A DNA stretch of 45,810 nucleotides from Indolivaga macrotermitis. Lineage in GTDB: Bacteria > Bacteroidota > Bacteroidia > Bacteroidales > Dysgonomonadaceae. Below are positions 9,365-20,155 of this stretch, piece after piece. Location: the NCBI RefSeq assembly GCF_900128985.1, contig NZ_FQUC01000023.1:1-45810 (forward strand), read 5' to 3'. The notes under the pieces were generated by a model. The model was not told the DNA's origin and ran no database searches. It saw nothing but the letters and a program-made list of their open reading frames with translations. A program made the position numbers and the translations under genes. How positions within the stretch are numbered: the first letter of the stretch is position 1; each line of letters begins with the position of its first letter.

Positions 9365-12300
9365 TTATTTTTTCATTATATGCTTTATGTATTCGGAAGG
9401 TGTCAAGCCAAATTCTTCCTTAAAACATTGGCGGAAATAAGTTATACTGTTAATCCCTACTATATAAGATATTTCCGAGATGGTATACTTTCCGGTCAGC
9501 AATAATTGTTCGGCATTACGTATCCTTACCTTTCGGATAAATTCATTGGCCGACATACCGGAAAGAGCTTTGATCTTCCGGTATAAGGTAGAATGGCTCA
9601 TATTCATCTTTTCGGCAATGAATGTTACATCAATCTTATCCGAATCCAGATTCTCTTCTATTATAGAAGTCACTTTGCCTATAAATTCGTTATCTATTTT
9701 ACTGAGCGAATCTATCATGATAGCATTTTTATCTATCGAATTCTTAGTAATCTGCTCTGCTATTTTCCGTCTCGACTCCAGAATATTCGTGATACGGCTA
9801 TCCAATAAACTTGTACTGAAAGGCTTGGTTATATATGAATCTACTCCGATATTATAACCTTCGGTCCGGTCATGTATCGAATCTTTGGCTGTAAGCAGGA
9901 TAATCGGGATATGGCTTGTCCGCACATCTTCTTTCAGTATTTTACTCAGCTCAAACCCGTCCATCTCGGGCATCATAATATCACTTATAATAATATCGGG
10001 GATATAAGTGAGGGCTTCTTTTAGCCCTTTTTTTCCGTTCTCGGCCGTATAAATCTTATACTGTTCCGACAAAGAGTTATATATATATTCCCTGATATCG
10101 GCATTGTCTTCTACAACCAGTATTATTTGTTTAGAATCTTTAGTATCGGTATTCTCTTTTTCGGTATACTCTGACGGCACTGTGGTAGTGCCCGATTCCA
10201 TATGTAAGGCTTCGGGATATGTATTATCCGTTATTATCCTGAAGCGGAAAGATGTTCCCTCCCCCTGCATACTATCGACATATATCTGTCCCTGATGTAT
10301 GGATACAAGGTTGTGCACAAGAGCCAGACCGATACCTGTACCCGATATCTGTTTTTCTTTCTCCGCCTGATAATACCGGTCGAATATCTTATCTACGGAA
10401 TCGGCAGGAATACCTCTTCCGGTATCTTTTACCTCAATCTCGGTATAATTAGTGTCATTTTCGGTTATATCTCTCAACACAAGAGTGATTTGACCCTTTA
10501 CCGTATATTTGAAGGCATTGGACAACAGGTTTTCCAAAACAGTAACAACAATATCGGGATCGTAATACAGAACGGTATTCTGAGTTTCAACCGATACACT
10601 AAATAAAATACGTTTATTCGTGTTCAGCTCTTTATACCTCAGCCCTACTTCCTGTATCAGTTTCGATATATCATCCTTATATACACACAGCTTTTTGTTT
10701 TGGGTTTCGGTTTTCCTAAACTCCAGTATCTGATTTATAAGGCTCAATAACCGTGTTGCACTTCTGTGTATAACCGATATTTTGGAAGAATACTTCTCGC
10801 CCAGTCCGGGGTCTTCCTGCATATCTTCCAATGGGCCGAGTATCAATGTCAGCGGGGTACGCAGTTCATGGGTAATGTTGGTGAAAAAGCGGAGCCTTTC
10901 GTTATTCAGTTCCAATTCCTGCAAACGGTTTTTCTTCTCGAGAACCAAAGAGTTTTCGAGATTAAGCTTACGTTTATAAAAGCGCAATATAAAGTATGCT
11001 ATAGTAAGGGAAATTATAAAGTACAGACCCTTTGCCCACCACGTAAGCCAAAATGGAGGATGCACCACAATTTTGAGTGTTGTAACATTATTTGACCATT
11101 CCTGATTCTTCACTCTCGATTTTACCAGCAGTTCGTATGTTCCGGGAGGGATATTACGGAATGTCACGGAATTTTCGCCCTGTGTATTATACCATATATC
11201 TTCGAGCCCCTTAAACATATATGTATAATCGACCTGATGATTGAGTGAATAATCCAGAACATTGAAAGAAACATTAAATGTATTCTGGTCATAAGCCAAT
11301 TCAATATCCGAAGAAACAGGGATATTTATTTCGTTCTCTGATAAGTTTTGCTGATTGCCGTATATCTTGAATTCGGTGATAATTGTAGGAGGCAGTTCTA
11401 TTTTAGTAGGTACAAGTTCGGGATTAAAGTAACAGAGGCCATTCTGAGACCCAAAGTATATTACGCCTTTCGAATCCCTTGTTACCGAGCCGCTCATAAA
11501 ATCGCCCAATGGTATCCCATTATAATGGTCGTAAGTATAGAAACGGTTTTGACCGGGAATAAAACGACAGATACCGCCATTGGTACTGAACCATATATTA
11601 CCATCTTTATCTTCGGTAATAGCCCGTACATGACTGTCGGCAAAGCCATTGTTTTTATTATAGACACTATAATGGTCTAAATCGCCGGAAGAATGAAAAC
11701 AAACAAGCCCTTCGCCGGTCGCAACCCATATTTGTCCTTTTTTATCCTTATATATATGGTCAACCGTATTAGACGGAAAGCCGGCTTCGGTTTTAAATGT
11801 TTTAACTACTTTCAGGTTCTTATCCAATATAGCCAATCCTTCACCAAAGAAACCGATCCAGATATTACCTTTTTCATCCTTGGATATTGCCCTTACCAGA
11901 TTATTGGGCAGATCGGAGTTGTCTGTCGAGAACAGTTTACCCTCTTTCGTCTCCAGATTGTAACGATACAAACCATTATTGCAGCCGATCCACATATTTT
12001 TCTCCTTATCTTCATAAAAGCAGCGGATCTCACGGCTATTATTATCGATAGGGAATATTGAGAATGCTTGCTTTCGGTAGTCATATATATTTATTCCTCC
12101 CCGGAATGTACCGAACCACAGGTTGTTTTCGGAGTCTTTAATAGCTGCCAGAATAGCGTCATCCGAAATATTATCCGATTTCTTATCAAATATCCGGATT
12201 CTTTCTCCTTTTTCGAATAAGTTGATACCCCCGCCATCAGTCCCTACCCAAATCCTGTTGTCATCATCCGCAGATATACCCCATGCGATAGAATTGTTCA

Positions 12301-13420
12301 GGATATTGTTTGATCTTGATACGGGAGAGTATATCCATGTATTGAAATATGGCATATGGTTACTTATAAAATTTACGCCTCCCCCATAGGTTCCAAGCCA
12401 TAAATTGCTGAACGAATCCTGAAAAATACTTCTTATTGTGGAATTGGAAAGACCACTGTTATCGTCGCTGTAAGTAATGTTCCGGAAAGAGACGCTTTGA
12501 GAGGTCAGAAACATGCTTTGTTTTATATCAAGCACACTTACTCCTCCTTTTTCAGTCCCGATCCAAAGCGTTCCGTCAGCCATTTGGCTTATGGAATAAA
12601 CATAGTTGGATATAAGCGACTTGCTATTTAAAGGGTCATGCCTGAATACAACAAACGAACCCTTTTCGGTATTAAATAAAGCCAGACCGTTATTTGTACC
12701 CACCCACACATTGTCGTTTTTATCGACATATATTGTCCTTACCTCATCACCGGGAAGGCTTTCCTTATTATTGGGGTCATACCTGAAGTTCTTTATCTTC
12801 TTATCCTTGAGAGACAAGACACTTAGCCCGGAAGAAACATGCCCTATATACAAAAAGCCTTTGTTGTCCTCTGTCACTGACCATACATTGTCGCTGACCA
12901 TTTCGGGAACAGTAGATTGGTTGTAATGTACAAATACCTCTTTTTGCTTATCGAAATACTCGACGCCCCGATAGTAAGTCGAAAGCCAGATATTCCCGTC
13001 TTTAGCATTAGTTATATCTGTAATATCGTTGGTTATGATACCCTGCGGATTTTTCGAATCGTGCTTGTAATGCGTGAAAGTCTCCGTTTCGTAATTGAAC
13101 ATATCGAGCCCCTCGCGTTGAGTAGCAATCCATATTGTATTGCTATGGGTATCGGCATATACTTTATTGAGTTCATTCCCGCTTATACTATTGTTCCCGG
13201 GGTTGTTGTTTTTTTTATATACCTTAAACCTGTTACCATCGAACCTGTTGAGACCCGACTCGGTCGCAAACCATATAAAGCCCTTTTTATCCTGAGTAAT
13301 ACTTATGACATAATTGCTGGAGATACCATTCTCCATATTAAGCTTTTTTATGTTGTATTGCTGAGAAAAAATAGGCGCCAGAGACAGGGTCAACAAGATT
13401 AAACTGAGAACTAATTTCAT
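9365..13420 (-). CDS. Hybrid two-component system sensor/regulator of the PUL
   Basis: This 1351-residue protein joins sensor, kinase, receiver and DNA-binding parts. A signal peptide (cleavage near FSQQ) leads into a periplasmic double beta-propeller made of Reg_prop repeats (repeated N-x-I/L-W-x-G/S units, about 25-690), a Y_Y_Y domain (about 700-780) and a membrane helix (about 790-810). The cytoplasmic part has a histidine kinase with phospho-acceptor H851 in NITHELRTP, ATPase boxes NLLSNAFKYT, DTGRGIP and GTGIGLALV, a receiver domain with phospho-acceptor D1147 in ISDIMMPEMDG, and an AraC-type HTH (about 1240-1345). Such regulators bind a specific oligosaccharide in the periplasm and activate the adjacent SusCD operon. 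All key residues are intact. It is divergent from the lipoprotein-SusC-SusD-GH30 operon. Confidence 0.95.
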   Translation of the reverse strand: MKLVLSLILLTLSLAPIFSQQYNIKKLNMENGISSNYVISITQDKKGFIWFATESGLNRFDGNRFKVYKKNNNPGNNSISGNELNKVYADTHSNTIWIATQREGLDMFNYETETFTHYKHDSKNPQGIITNDITDITNAKDGNIWLSTYYRGVEYFDKQKEVFVHYNQSTVPEMVSDNVWSVTEDNKGFLYIGHVSSGLSVLSLKDKKIKNFRYDPNNKESLPGDEVRTIYVDKNDNVWVGTNNGLALFNTEKGSFVVFRHDPLNSKSLISNYVYSISQMADGTLWIGTEKGGVSVLDIKQSMFLTSQSVSFRNITYSDDNSGLSNSTIRSIFQDSFSNLWLGTYGGGVNFISNHMPYFNTWIYSPVSRSNNILNNSIAWGISADDDNRIWVGTDGGGINLFEKGERIRIFDKKSDNISDDAILAAIKDSENNLWFGTFRGGINIYDYRKQAFSIFPIDNNSREIRCFYEDKEKNMWIGCNNGLYRYNLETKEGKLFSTDNSDLPNNLVRAISKDEKGNIWIGFFGEGLAILDKNLKVVKTFKTEAGFPSNTVDHIYKDKKGQIWVATGEGLVCFHSSGDLDHYSVYNKNNGFADSHVRAITEDKDGNIWFSTNGGICRFIPGQNRFYTYDHYNGIPLGDFMSGSVTRDSKGVIYFGSQNGLCYFNPELVPTKIELPPTIITEFKIYGNQQNLSENEINIPVSSDIELAYDQNTFNVSFNVLDYSLNHQVDYTYMFKGLEDIWYNTQGENSVTFRNIPPGTYELLVKSRVKNQEWSNNVTTLKIVVHPPFWLTWWAKGLYFIISLTIAYFILRFYKRKLNLENSLVLEKKNRLQELELNNERLRFFTNITHELRTPLTLILGPLEDMQEDPGLGEKYSSKISVIHRSATRLLSLINQILEFRKTETQNKKLCVYKDDISKLIQEVGLRYKELNTNKRILFSVSVETQNTVLYYDPDIVVTVLENLLSNAFKYTVKGQITLVLRDITENDTNYTEIEVKDTGRGIPADSVDKIFDRYYQAEKEKQISGTGIGLALVHNLVSIHQGQIYVDSMQGEGTSFRFRIITDNTYPEALHMESGTTTVPSEYTEKENTDTKDSKQIILVVEDNADIREYIYNSLSEQYKIYTAENGKKGLKEALTYIPDIIISDIMMPEMDGFELSKILKEDVRTSHIPIILLTAKDSIHDRTEGYNIGVDSYITKPFSTSLLDSRITNILESRRKIAEQITKNSIDKNAIMIDSLSKIDNEFIGKVTSIIEENLDSDKIDVTFIAEKMNMSHSTLYRKIKALSGMSANEFIRKVRIRNAEQLLLTGKYTISEISYIVGINSITYFRQCFKEEFGLTPSEYIKHIMKK

Positions 13421-13889
13421 GGTTGGATGTTATTTAGAATCAAATATAATATTATTTTAAGAATATAGAACCTCTATTTCATCATTGACCGATTTAACTC
13501 TCATTAATGATTATTTTGAGTATCCATGCGTCTCTGCGCAATGTATATATTTGCTTCATAAATCTAACCATGCCCTCTGTAGTTAAAGCTTCTCTGGATA
13601 ATTAGCCTATAGACCTGCAACTTATTTTATTAATACCATGAATAAAAAATCATTATTTCCTATCAATTTATTCTTTGCAAAAAAGAGTTCGTCACAATAC
13701 AATCCTTATCAAAAGTTATCCTTATAACCGATAACACGCAAGTTTATTTACATCCACCAAAAGAGTTACCGGATGCAGATAAGCTTTCCGCATTATTGTA
13801 TATATCCATAGTATATACAGAACACGGGTAAGTACATAAAATAGATCTAATATAAATACCTAAATTTTATAAACTAAAATCTGAATTTC
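13421..13889. promoter_or_regulatory. Divergent control region of the PUL
   Basis: This 469-base stretch has no supportable gene. Facing left, TATATTTG on the minus strand (13448-13441) is a candidate -7 box for the sensor gene. Facing right, TATATTTG at 13546-13553 is a candidate -7 box for the lipoprotein/SusC operon; it would give a leader of more than 300 bases. The binding site of the hybrid regulator should lie here, but I could not define a repeat with confidence. Confidence 0.45.
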
Positions 13890-15359
13890 ATGAAAACAAC
13901 AAAATGTTTTAGCTTATTGCTGATCCTTCTATACCTATTGAGTGGATGTAGCGATGATGATGATTATTCTGATGTAGACGGGTTGCCCCCCACTATCTCA
14001 TTGGCGTCATCGACCATCCAGACCGAACCCGGCCGCGAATTTCTTATCGAAGCCAAGATCGAAGATAAAGACGGACTTCGCTCTATTAATCTTAAGAATG
14101 CTGCTTTTCAATTAGACAAAACAATCGACCTGACATTAGATAGTATTGTATATTCATTCGATCTCAGTTACAAATTCAAAACGGCAAAAACCCTCGAAGG
14201 AGATAACTTCCCTCTCGAAATTACGACTACCGACCTCGGCGGACGTACCACTACCGAGACCATAACAGTAACAATGGACGGAGACTTTACAAGCCCTGTG
14301 TTTACTCTTGCTCCGGATAATGACATCACCGTACTGTTGAAATCGGAAACCCGCCTGAATATTAAATTTACTGTGGAAGACGATAAAGCCCTGAGTATTG
14401 TTTATATCAATATTCCCGAATTAGATTACTCGCAAGAAGTTACCACCTTTACCAATTCGGGTAAAGCCCTTGTATATGACGATCCTCTGACTTTGCCTTC
14501 CAAACTGGCGACTTATAATCTGGAGATACGTGCAGTAGATAAAGCGGGACATGAAACAGTAAAGAATAGTATAATTACTGTTTCTGAAATGCCCGACTTC
14601 CCTAAAATGTATTTGGCTGATGTAGCAACTGTTGAAGAATTGAATAGTGATGTGTTCGGCGTGCCGATGCGTATAGAGCGTACAGCTGCATATGAATATA
14701 AAGCAAATTATTATAACGAAAAGGCAGGTACCGAAATCTTCTTCTTACCTCAGAAGAGCGATTTTACCCCGATTTGTTTCGGACTCGACCCTGTTGATAA
14801 TACAAAACTGACCGACGACCCCAGCATTGCACAACCTATTGTACTGACTCAGGCTAATGTATATTACGAAATTACATTTAATGTACAAACTGCCGCTTAT
14901 AACATCAAAACATATAGCATAGCCGATGCGATTGACCCTGTACCTCACAAGTTCGGTTCTGTCAGCCTCGATACATGGGGCGATGGAGGAAGCTGGCTTC
15001 AGGAATTCTATTTCGGTTATATGACTTCAAGTCCGAAAGAAGTAGTGAAGTTCAAACAAGATGCTACCAATCCGCACCTGTACTCTCTGTCAGCTCCTTT
15101 GGCATTGGAAGCAGGAGAGAAAATGAATTTCATAATTCACAACTGGCACTCAGATGGTTGGTGGAACTATTGCACATGGCGTGTAGATGATTCGGACGAA
15201 CCGGAGACATTTGGCTACTATGGTAATTTTAAAAATCCACTGTGGACCAAGCCTAACACAACCCTCGACAACTGGGCGAAACCGACCGTTAAGCAAACAG
15301 GCTCTTACAAATTATACTTTGATGCTCACCTCGGTAGAGGAAAACTTGTGCGTGAGTAA
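13890..15359 (+). CDS. Surface glycan-binding lipoprotein of the PUL (SusE/F-like role)
   Basis: The 489-residue product begins with a lipoprotein signal ending in LLSGCSDDDD; the acidic residues after the cysteine fit the Bacteroidota export signal that sends lipoproteins to the cell surface. Two Ig-like domains follow (about 35-130 and 135-235, each ending in a TITV/IITVSE strand), then a C-terminal half rich in aromatic residues (GDGGSWLQEFYFGYM, HNWHSDGWWNYCTW) that could form a carbohydrate-binding face. I do not recognise a named family with certainty. Position as first gene of the SusC/SusD operon and the overall shape suggest a surface glycan-binding protein that holds the polysaccharide for the transporter. 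A catalytic role is not suggested by any motif. Confidence 0.75.
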   Translation: MKTTKCFSLLLILLYLLSGCSDDDDYSDVDGLPPTISLASSTIQTEPGREFLIEAKIEDKDGLRSINLKNAAFQLDKTIDLTLDSIVYSFDLSYKFKTAKTLEGDNFPLEITTTDLGGRTTTETITVTMDGDFTSPVFTLAPDNDITVLLKSETRLNIKFTVEDDKALSIVYINIPELDYSQEVTTFTNSGKALVYDDPLTLPSKLATYNLEIRAVDKAGHETVKNSIITVSEMPDFPKMYLADVATVEELNSDVFGVPMRIERTAAYEYKANYYNEKAGTEIFFLPQKSDFTPICFGLDPVDNTKLTDDPSIAQPIVLTQANVYYEITFNVQTAAYNIKTYSIADAIDPVPHKFGSVSLDTWGDGGSWLQEFYFGYMTSSPKEVVKFKQDATNPHLYSLSAPLALEAGEKMNFIIHNWHSDGWWNYCTWRVDDSDEPETFGYYGNFKNPLWTKPNTTLDNWAKPTVKQTGSYKLYFDAHLGRGKLVRE

Positions 15360-15363
15360 AGTG

Positions 15364-15453
15364 AATATGAATTAAAAATATGAATTAAAAATATGAATTA
15401 AAAATATGAATTAAAAATATGAATTAAAAATATGAATTAAAAATATAAATAAA
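15364..15453 (+). repeat. 13-base tandem repeat in the SusC leader
   Basis: Six perfect copies of AATATGAATTAAA (15364-15441) and one degenerate copy (to 15453) fill the gap between the lipoprotein gene and SusC. Each unit contains ATG AAT TAA, a start codon followed by one codon and a stop. Confidence 0.95.
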
Positions 15454-15461
15454 TATCTAAC

Positions 15462-18400
15462 ATGAGAAAATATTTAATATTCTTATTGCTGATCATACCT
15501 GTTTTCTTGGCAGCTCAAAATAAGGTTACCATTACAGGAAAAGTATCAGAGGCAAATGGAAACGAACCTCTCACCGGAGTGACCATCATCGAAAAAGGCG
15601 GCACCAATGGTACAATATCAGACATCGACGGTAACTACACTTTGTCTAATGTTACAGTTGGAAGTACACTCAGCTTCTCGATGATCGGATTTACCACAAA
15701 AGAAATAAAAGTGGGAGCCAATACTGTGATAAACGTTCTTTTAGAGGATGACAGTAAAATGCTGGAAGATGTTGTAGTGATTGGTTACGGTGTTGTGAAG
15801 AAGAGCGACCTTACCAGTTCGATAACCACCGTAAAAGGCGACGACCTAAAATCGATAACCTCCGGTAATGCCCTTTATTCGATGCAGGGAAAAGCCAACG
15901 GTGTACAGGTTACCGGTTCGGGCGGTCCCGGAGACAATCCACGCATTATAATCCGTGGGGTAACCACCATCAACGGTTCTGATCCATTATATGTTGTAGA
16001 CGGAGTGCCCATGTCAAGCGGAACAAACATCAACTTTCTAAATCAAAATGACATAGAAAGCATGGAAGTACTCAAAGATGCTTCTGCCTCGGCAATATAC
16101 GGAACCAGAGCCTCTAACGGAGTTATACTGATCACAACCAAAAAGGGATCGAAGGGTAAAACCCAGTTCCAGTTTAATGCATCTTTAGGTGTACAGACTA
16201 TAAGTAAGCCTAATATGGCCAATGCCGCTACCTACGAGAAAGTTTTCAAACAGCGTTATATCAACGATGGTAATGAACAACAAGCGTTGGATAACTGGGC
16301 AGTTGAAGGAGTAAGCTCTTTCTCTGATACCGATTGGTGGGATCAGACCATTAATAAAGCTGCATATACTCAATCTTACAACCTCGGATTTCAAGGAGGT
16401 AGCGACAAGTTTACTTTCAGTGGAAGTATCGGTTATTACCGCCAGAACTCACAATTCGATGTCGGCTACTGGGAACGTATTACAGGACGTTTCAACACCG
16501 AATATAAATTCAACGATATTGTAAAAGCCGGTATAGACTTTGCACCCCGTTACGAAAACTGGGATGATACTCCCAATCTTTTTGGGGCAGTGATGAAAAT
16601 GGATCCTTCTACGCCTGTATACAGAGCTCAAGAAGACTGGTCTGTAAGCAACCCTTACAACAATTACCAGCGTTCGTACCACAATCAGGAATGGAATCCG
16701 ATGGGAAGTGTTGCCCGTCAGAACAAGCACAGCGATGAATATGGTATGATAATGAACCCGTTTGTCAATATAGAACCTATAAAAGGATTAATCTTCCGCA
16801 CCCAGTTCGGGGTTAATGCACGATTCAGAATGACAGACGAATTTACACCTGAATTTTACATCGACAATCTTGAAAAAAATGAGTCGGCTAAAGCGAAAAG
16901 AAACTCAGACCATTGGGTAGACTGGAACTGGGCAAACACGCTGAACTATACCCGTACATTCAATGAGAAACATAACCTGAATGTAATGGCTGGCTTCACA
17001 ATGGAACAGTTTGCGAAATATTGGCTCGAAGGTTCCAGGGACGGAGTGCCCAGTAACCTGAAAGATCTTCAGTATGTGAGCGCTGCGACCGGAGAACAAA
17101 TGGTAATTAAAGGAACCAACGAATACGATTCTTACGTTTCTTATCTCGGACGTGTGATGTATAATTACGACAACCGTTATTATGTAACAGCATCTATCCG
17201 TTCGGACGGTTCTTCCAAATTTCCGGCAGCAAACAGATATGCCACATTCCCCTCTGCTTCGTTAGCATGGAGAGTATCGGAAGAAGCTTTCATGAAAGAG
17301 CAGGATATTGTTTCGAACCTGAAAATACGCGCAGGTTGGGGACGTGTGGGTAATGCACAAATATCAAGAAGCGCATACCTTAACCTTATAAGTGCAGCAG
17401 ATTATGTATATAACGGCGACCGCTACATAGGAACCGCTATCGGCCAGATAGGTAACAATAACCTTAAATGGGAAATTGTAGAAGACCTGAACCTCGGTGT
17501 AGATGTGAGTTTCCTCGATAACCGCCTGGATGTGACAGCCGATATCTACCGGAAGAAATCGAATGACATGCTGATCCAGAAAGAAAACCTGATGATATTG
17601 GGTTACCCTATGTGGAACGGGCAATTGTGGACTAATATAGGTAGCATGGAAGCCAAAGGATGGGAAGTATCCCTTAACTGGAGAGACAAGGTTCGCGATT
17701 TTAAGTACGAAGTGGGACTAAACCTTTCAAGCGTGAAAAACGTAGCCAAAAACTTTGGTACTACTTCTGAAATACTGACAGGAGGTTTCTTCAATGACTA
17801 CATTATAAAGAATGTACCGGGAGGTGAGATCAGCCGTTTCTATGGCTACATTGCCGATGGAATATTCCAGAACCAAACCGAGATAAACAGCCATACGAGT
17901 AATAACGGAGACATTCTTCAACCGAATGCACAACCGGGTGACATCCGATTCAAAGACCTTAACAATGATGGGGTTATCGATGCTAATGACAAAACTTACA
18001 TCGGTAATGCATTCCCCGACCTGATGGTTGGCTTGAACCTGCGTTTCGGTTACAAGAACTTCGATCTGGTATCTAACTTCTACGGAACTTTTGGTAATGA
18101 CATTTACAACAGCGCCAAAGGTGGACTTTATGCCGGAACCGACGGACAGAACGTATTTGCCGACGCATATGATAAAGCATGGCATGGCGAAGGTACAAGT
18201 AACTATTATCCACGCCTGTCTTATGCAGATGCAAACCTGAACTACCGTACGGTATCTTCATTCTTTGTAGAAGACGGATCGTACTTCAGATGTAAACTGT
18301 TGCAAATAGGATATACTCTGCCTAAGAAATTCACGAAAGACGTAGACATCCGTTTATCCGCTTCGGCACAAAATCTGTTTACCATCACCAGTTATTCGGG

Positions 18401-18533
18401 AATGGATCCCGAGAGGGCATCTATCAGTGCCACTAAAGACGATGGAACTTACAACGTTCTTGAATCGGGAATAGATAACATTGCGTATCCTAACCCACGC
18501 ACATTCTTATTCGGCATTAATATTAATTTTTAA
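15462..18533 (+). CDS. susC: SusC-like TonB-dependent outer-membrane transporter
   Basis: The 1023-residue product carries a signal peptide (cleavage after FLAAQ), an N-terminal carboxypeptidase-D-like regulatory domain (about 22-105, KVTITGKVSEANGNEPLTGVTI), a TonB-box region (DVVVIGYGVVKKSDLTSSI), a plug domain (about 120-230, with GVTTINGSDPLYVVDGVP and DASASAIYGTRASNGVILITTKKG) and a 22-strand barrel ending in FGININF. These are the standard marks of SusC transporters, which import oligosaccharides across the outer membrane with energy from TonB-ExbBD while SusD acts as the lid. Full length and uninterrupted. It is followed after 13 bases by the SusD gene, which is frameshifted. Confidence 0.97.
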   Translation: MRKYLIFLLLIIPVFLAAQNKVTITGKVSEANGNEPLTGVTIIEKGGTNGTISDIDGNYTLSNVTVGSTLSFSMIGFTTKEIKVGANTVINVLLEDDSKMLEDVVVIGYGVVKKSDLTSSITTVKGDDLKSITSGNALYSMQGKANGVQVTGSGGPGDNPRIIIRGVTTINGSDPLYVVDGVPMSSGTNINFLNQNDIESMEVLKDASASAIYGTRASNGVILITTKKGSKGKTQFQFNASLGVQTISKPNMANAATYEKVFKQRYINDGNEQQALDNWAVEGVSSFSDTDWWDQTINKAAYTQSYNLGFQGGSDKFTFSGSIGYYRQNSQFDVGYWERITGRFNTEYKFNDIVKAGIDFAPRYENWDDTPNLFGAVMKMDPSTPVYRAQEDWSVSNPYNNYQRSYHNQEWNPMGSVARQNKHSDEYGMIMNPFVNIEPIKGLIFRTQFGVNARFRMTDEFTPEFYIDNLEKNESAKAKRNSDHWVDWNWANTLNYTRTFNEKHNLNVMAGFTMEQFAKYWLEGSRDGVPSNLKDLQYVSAATGEQMVIKGTNEYDSYVSYLGRVMYNYDNRYYVTASIRSDGSSKFPAANRYATFPSASLAWRVSEEAFMKEQDIVSNLKIRAGWGRVGNAQISRSAYLNLISAADYVYNGDRYIGTAIGQIGNNNLKWEIVEDLNLGVDVSFLDNRLDVTADIYRKKSNDMLIQKENLMILGYPMWNGQLWTNIGSMEAKGWEVSLNWRDKVRDFKYEVGLNLSSVKNVAKNFGTTSEILTGGFFNDYIIKNVPGGEISRFYGYIADGIFQNQTEINSHTSNNGDILQPNAQPGDIRFKDLNNDGVIDANDKTYIGNAFPDLMVGLNLRFGYKNFDLVSNFYGTFGNDIYNSAKGGLYAGTDGQNVFADAYDKAWHGEGTSNYYPRLSYADANLNYRTVSSFFVEDGSYFRCKLLQIGYTLPKKFTKDVDIRLSASAQNLFTITSYSGMDPERASISATKDDGTYNVLESGIDNIAYPNPRTFLFGININF

Positions 18534-18546
18534 TCAGTAACTGACA

Positions 18547-20125
18547 ATGAAAAATATATTGAAAATAATGATAAGCGGAGCGCTCTGTCTCTCCCTGGCA
18601 AGTTGTTCCGATTTTCTGGACAGACCTGTACTAGGACAAGAAAATCTGGATACTTATTTCCAGACAGAAGAAGAATGTCTGAAACAAGTGGCAGGATGCT
18701 ATCAAGCTTTATTTTTCGAAGACTGGTGGCAGATTCAGGCTCCCTATGTGGGATTCGATATGGCTACAGATGACCTTTGGATGGGTAATACGACACAGTC
18801 TCAAAGCGACTGGATGAGAATGGCTCACTATGGTAACCCGAAAGCAGACGGGCCACTATCTAACTTCTGGCAATACCGTTATAAAGGAATCCTGAGATGT
18901 AACATCGTAATCAATAATGTACCGGATGCTCCTATAGTATAACGAAACCCTGAAAAAAAGAATGGTAGCCGAAGCTAAATTCCTTCGGGCATTTTACTAT
19001 TTCGATCTTGTTAAAAACTTCGGAGGATTACCTATTGTCCTTCAGATGGCGCAACCCAGCGATGTAGAAGGAATACAACGCAGTACAATAGCCGAAACCT
19101 ACGAGTTGATAGAACAAGACCTGAAAGATGCAATTGCCGATCTTCCGACCAAAAGCGAATATAGCGCGAGCGATCTTGGACGTGCGACAAAAGGTGCAGC
19201 CATGGGATTCCTAGGCAAAGCATATTTGTATCAGGAAAAATACAAAGAGGCCGAAGAGATTCTCGGCGATCTTATAGATACTCAGGAATATGATTTGTGC
19301 CCCGAGTTTAAAGATGTATGGTCTGTAGAGAACAACAACAATATAGAATCATTATTCGAAGTTCAGTTCAATTCCGACCTTAGCTATAGTCTGGGAGGAC
19401 GCTTACCTGTATTCACAGGATCGCGCGACGACTCCGGATGGTCGTGGGGATTACCCACCAGCAATCTGGAAAAGGCTTTTCTTGATGCAGGCGATACTGA
19501 AAGGCTAAAATGGACAATTGTAAAACATGGAGACAATGTTCCGGGAGATGATACGGACGAAGGTCAAAACTATGTAATTACACCAAGTAAGCATAAATCG
19601 GCACGTATCAACAGAAAATATTATATTCCTCATGACCTGAGACCTGCAAGATATGACGAAAATCACAATCCACTGAATCACAGACTACTTCGTTTTGCCG
19701 ATGTATTACTGATGTACGCCGAAGCTGCCAATGAGTTAGGACAGGACACAGACGCACGCCGTGCATTGAAAAGAGTGAGAGACCGTGTAGGCTTGCCGGA
19801 AGTTACATCTTCGGGTACACAATTAAAGAGTGCTATCCGGTTGGAACGGAGACTGGAACTGGCTCTGGAAAACCAACGCCTTTACGACCTTCGCCGCTGG
19901 ACAGACAGCAATGGCAAAAAGGCTTTGTGTAATGTTATGGGCGAAAACGGGTCGTTCGTACAATATAACCTGTATCAATCGACAGACGAGTACGAATTGA
20001 CCAATCAGGGAGAGAATAGCAACAAAGGCATTACTTTCCAGGAAAACAGAGATTTACTGTTCCCGATACCTAATACCGAAGTATTATTATCAGGAGGCAG
20101 CATTGCTCAGAATCCGAACTTCTAA
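18547..20125 (+). pseudogene. susD: SusD-like outer-membrane lipoprotein, interrupted by a one-base frameshift
   Basis: Two adjacent reading frames together make one SusD/RagB protein of about 525 residues. The first (18547-18942, 131 residues) has the lipoprotein signal ending LSLASCSDFLDRP and the N-terminal SusD helices. It runs into a stop at 18940-18942. The second frame resumes immediately: removing one base near 18937 gives ...PDAPI-YNETLKKRMVAEAKFLRAFYYFDLVKNFGG, the canonical SusD helix, and continues to the family ending LFPIPNTEVLLSGG..QNPNF. SusD proteins bind glycan above the SusC barrel. Apart from this point everything is intact, so it is a recent mutation, an assembly/sequencing error, or a real off state. 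The downstream piece could start at the ATG at 18962 but would lack the lipoprotein signal. Confidence 0.9.
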
Positions 20126-20155
20126 CTAAAAAAATAATTAATCATTAAAACAGAA

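Noticed and set aside
13638-13730. A 29-residue frame in the divergent PUL control region
   Set aside because: No ribosome site, no similarity and low-information composition; better explained as regulatory DNA.
18962-20125. Second part of SusD as an independent gene starting at the ATG at 18962
   Set aside because: It begins in the middle of a conserved SusD helix, lacks the lipoprotein signal, and joins perfectly to the upstream frame after removal of one base.
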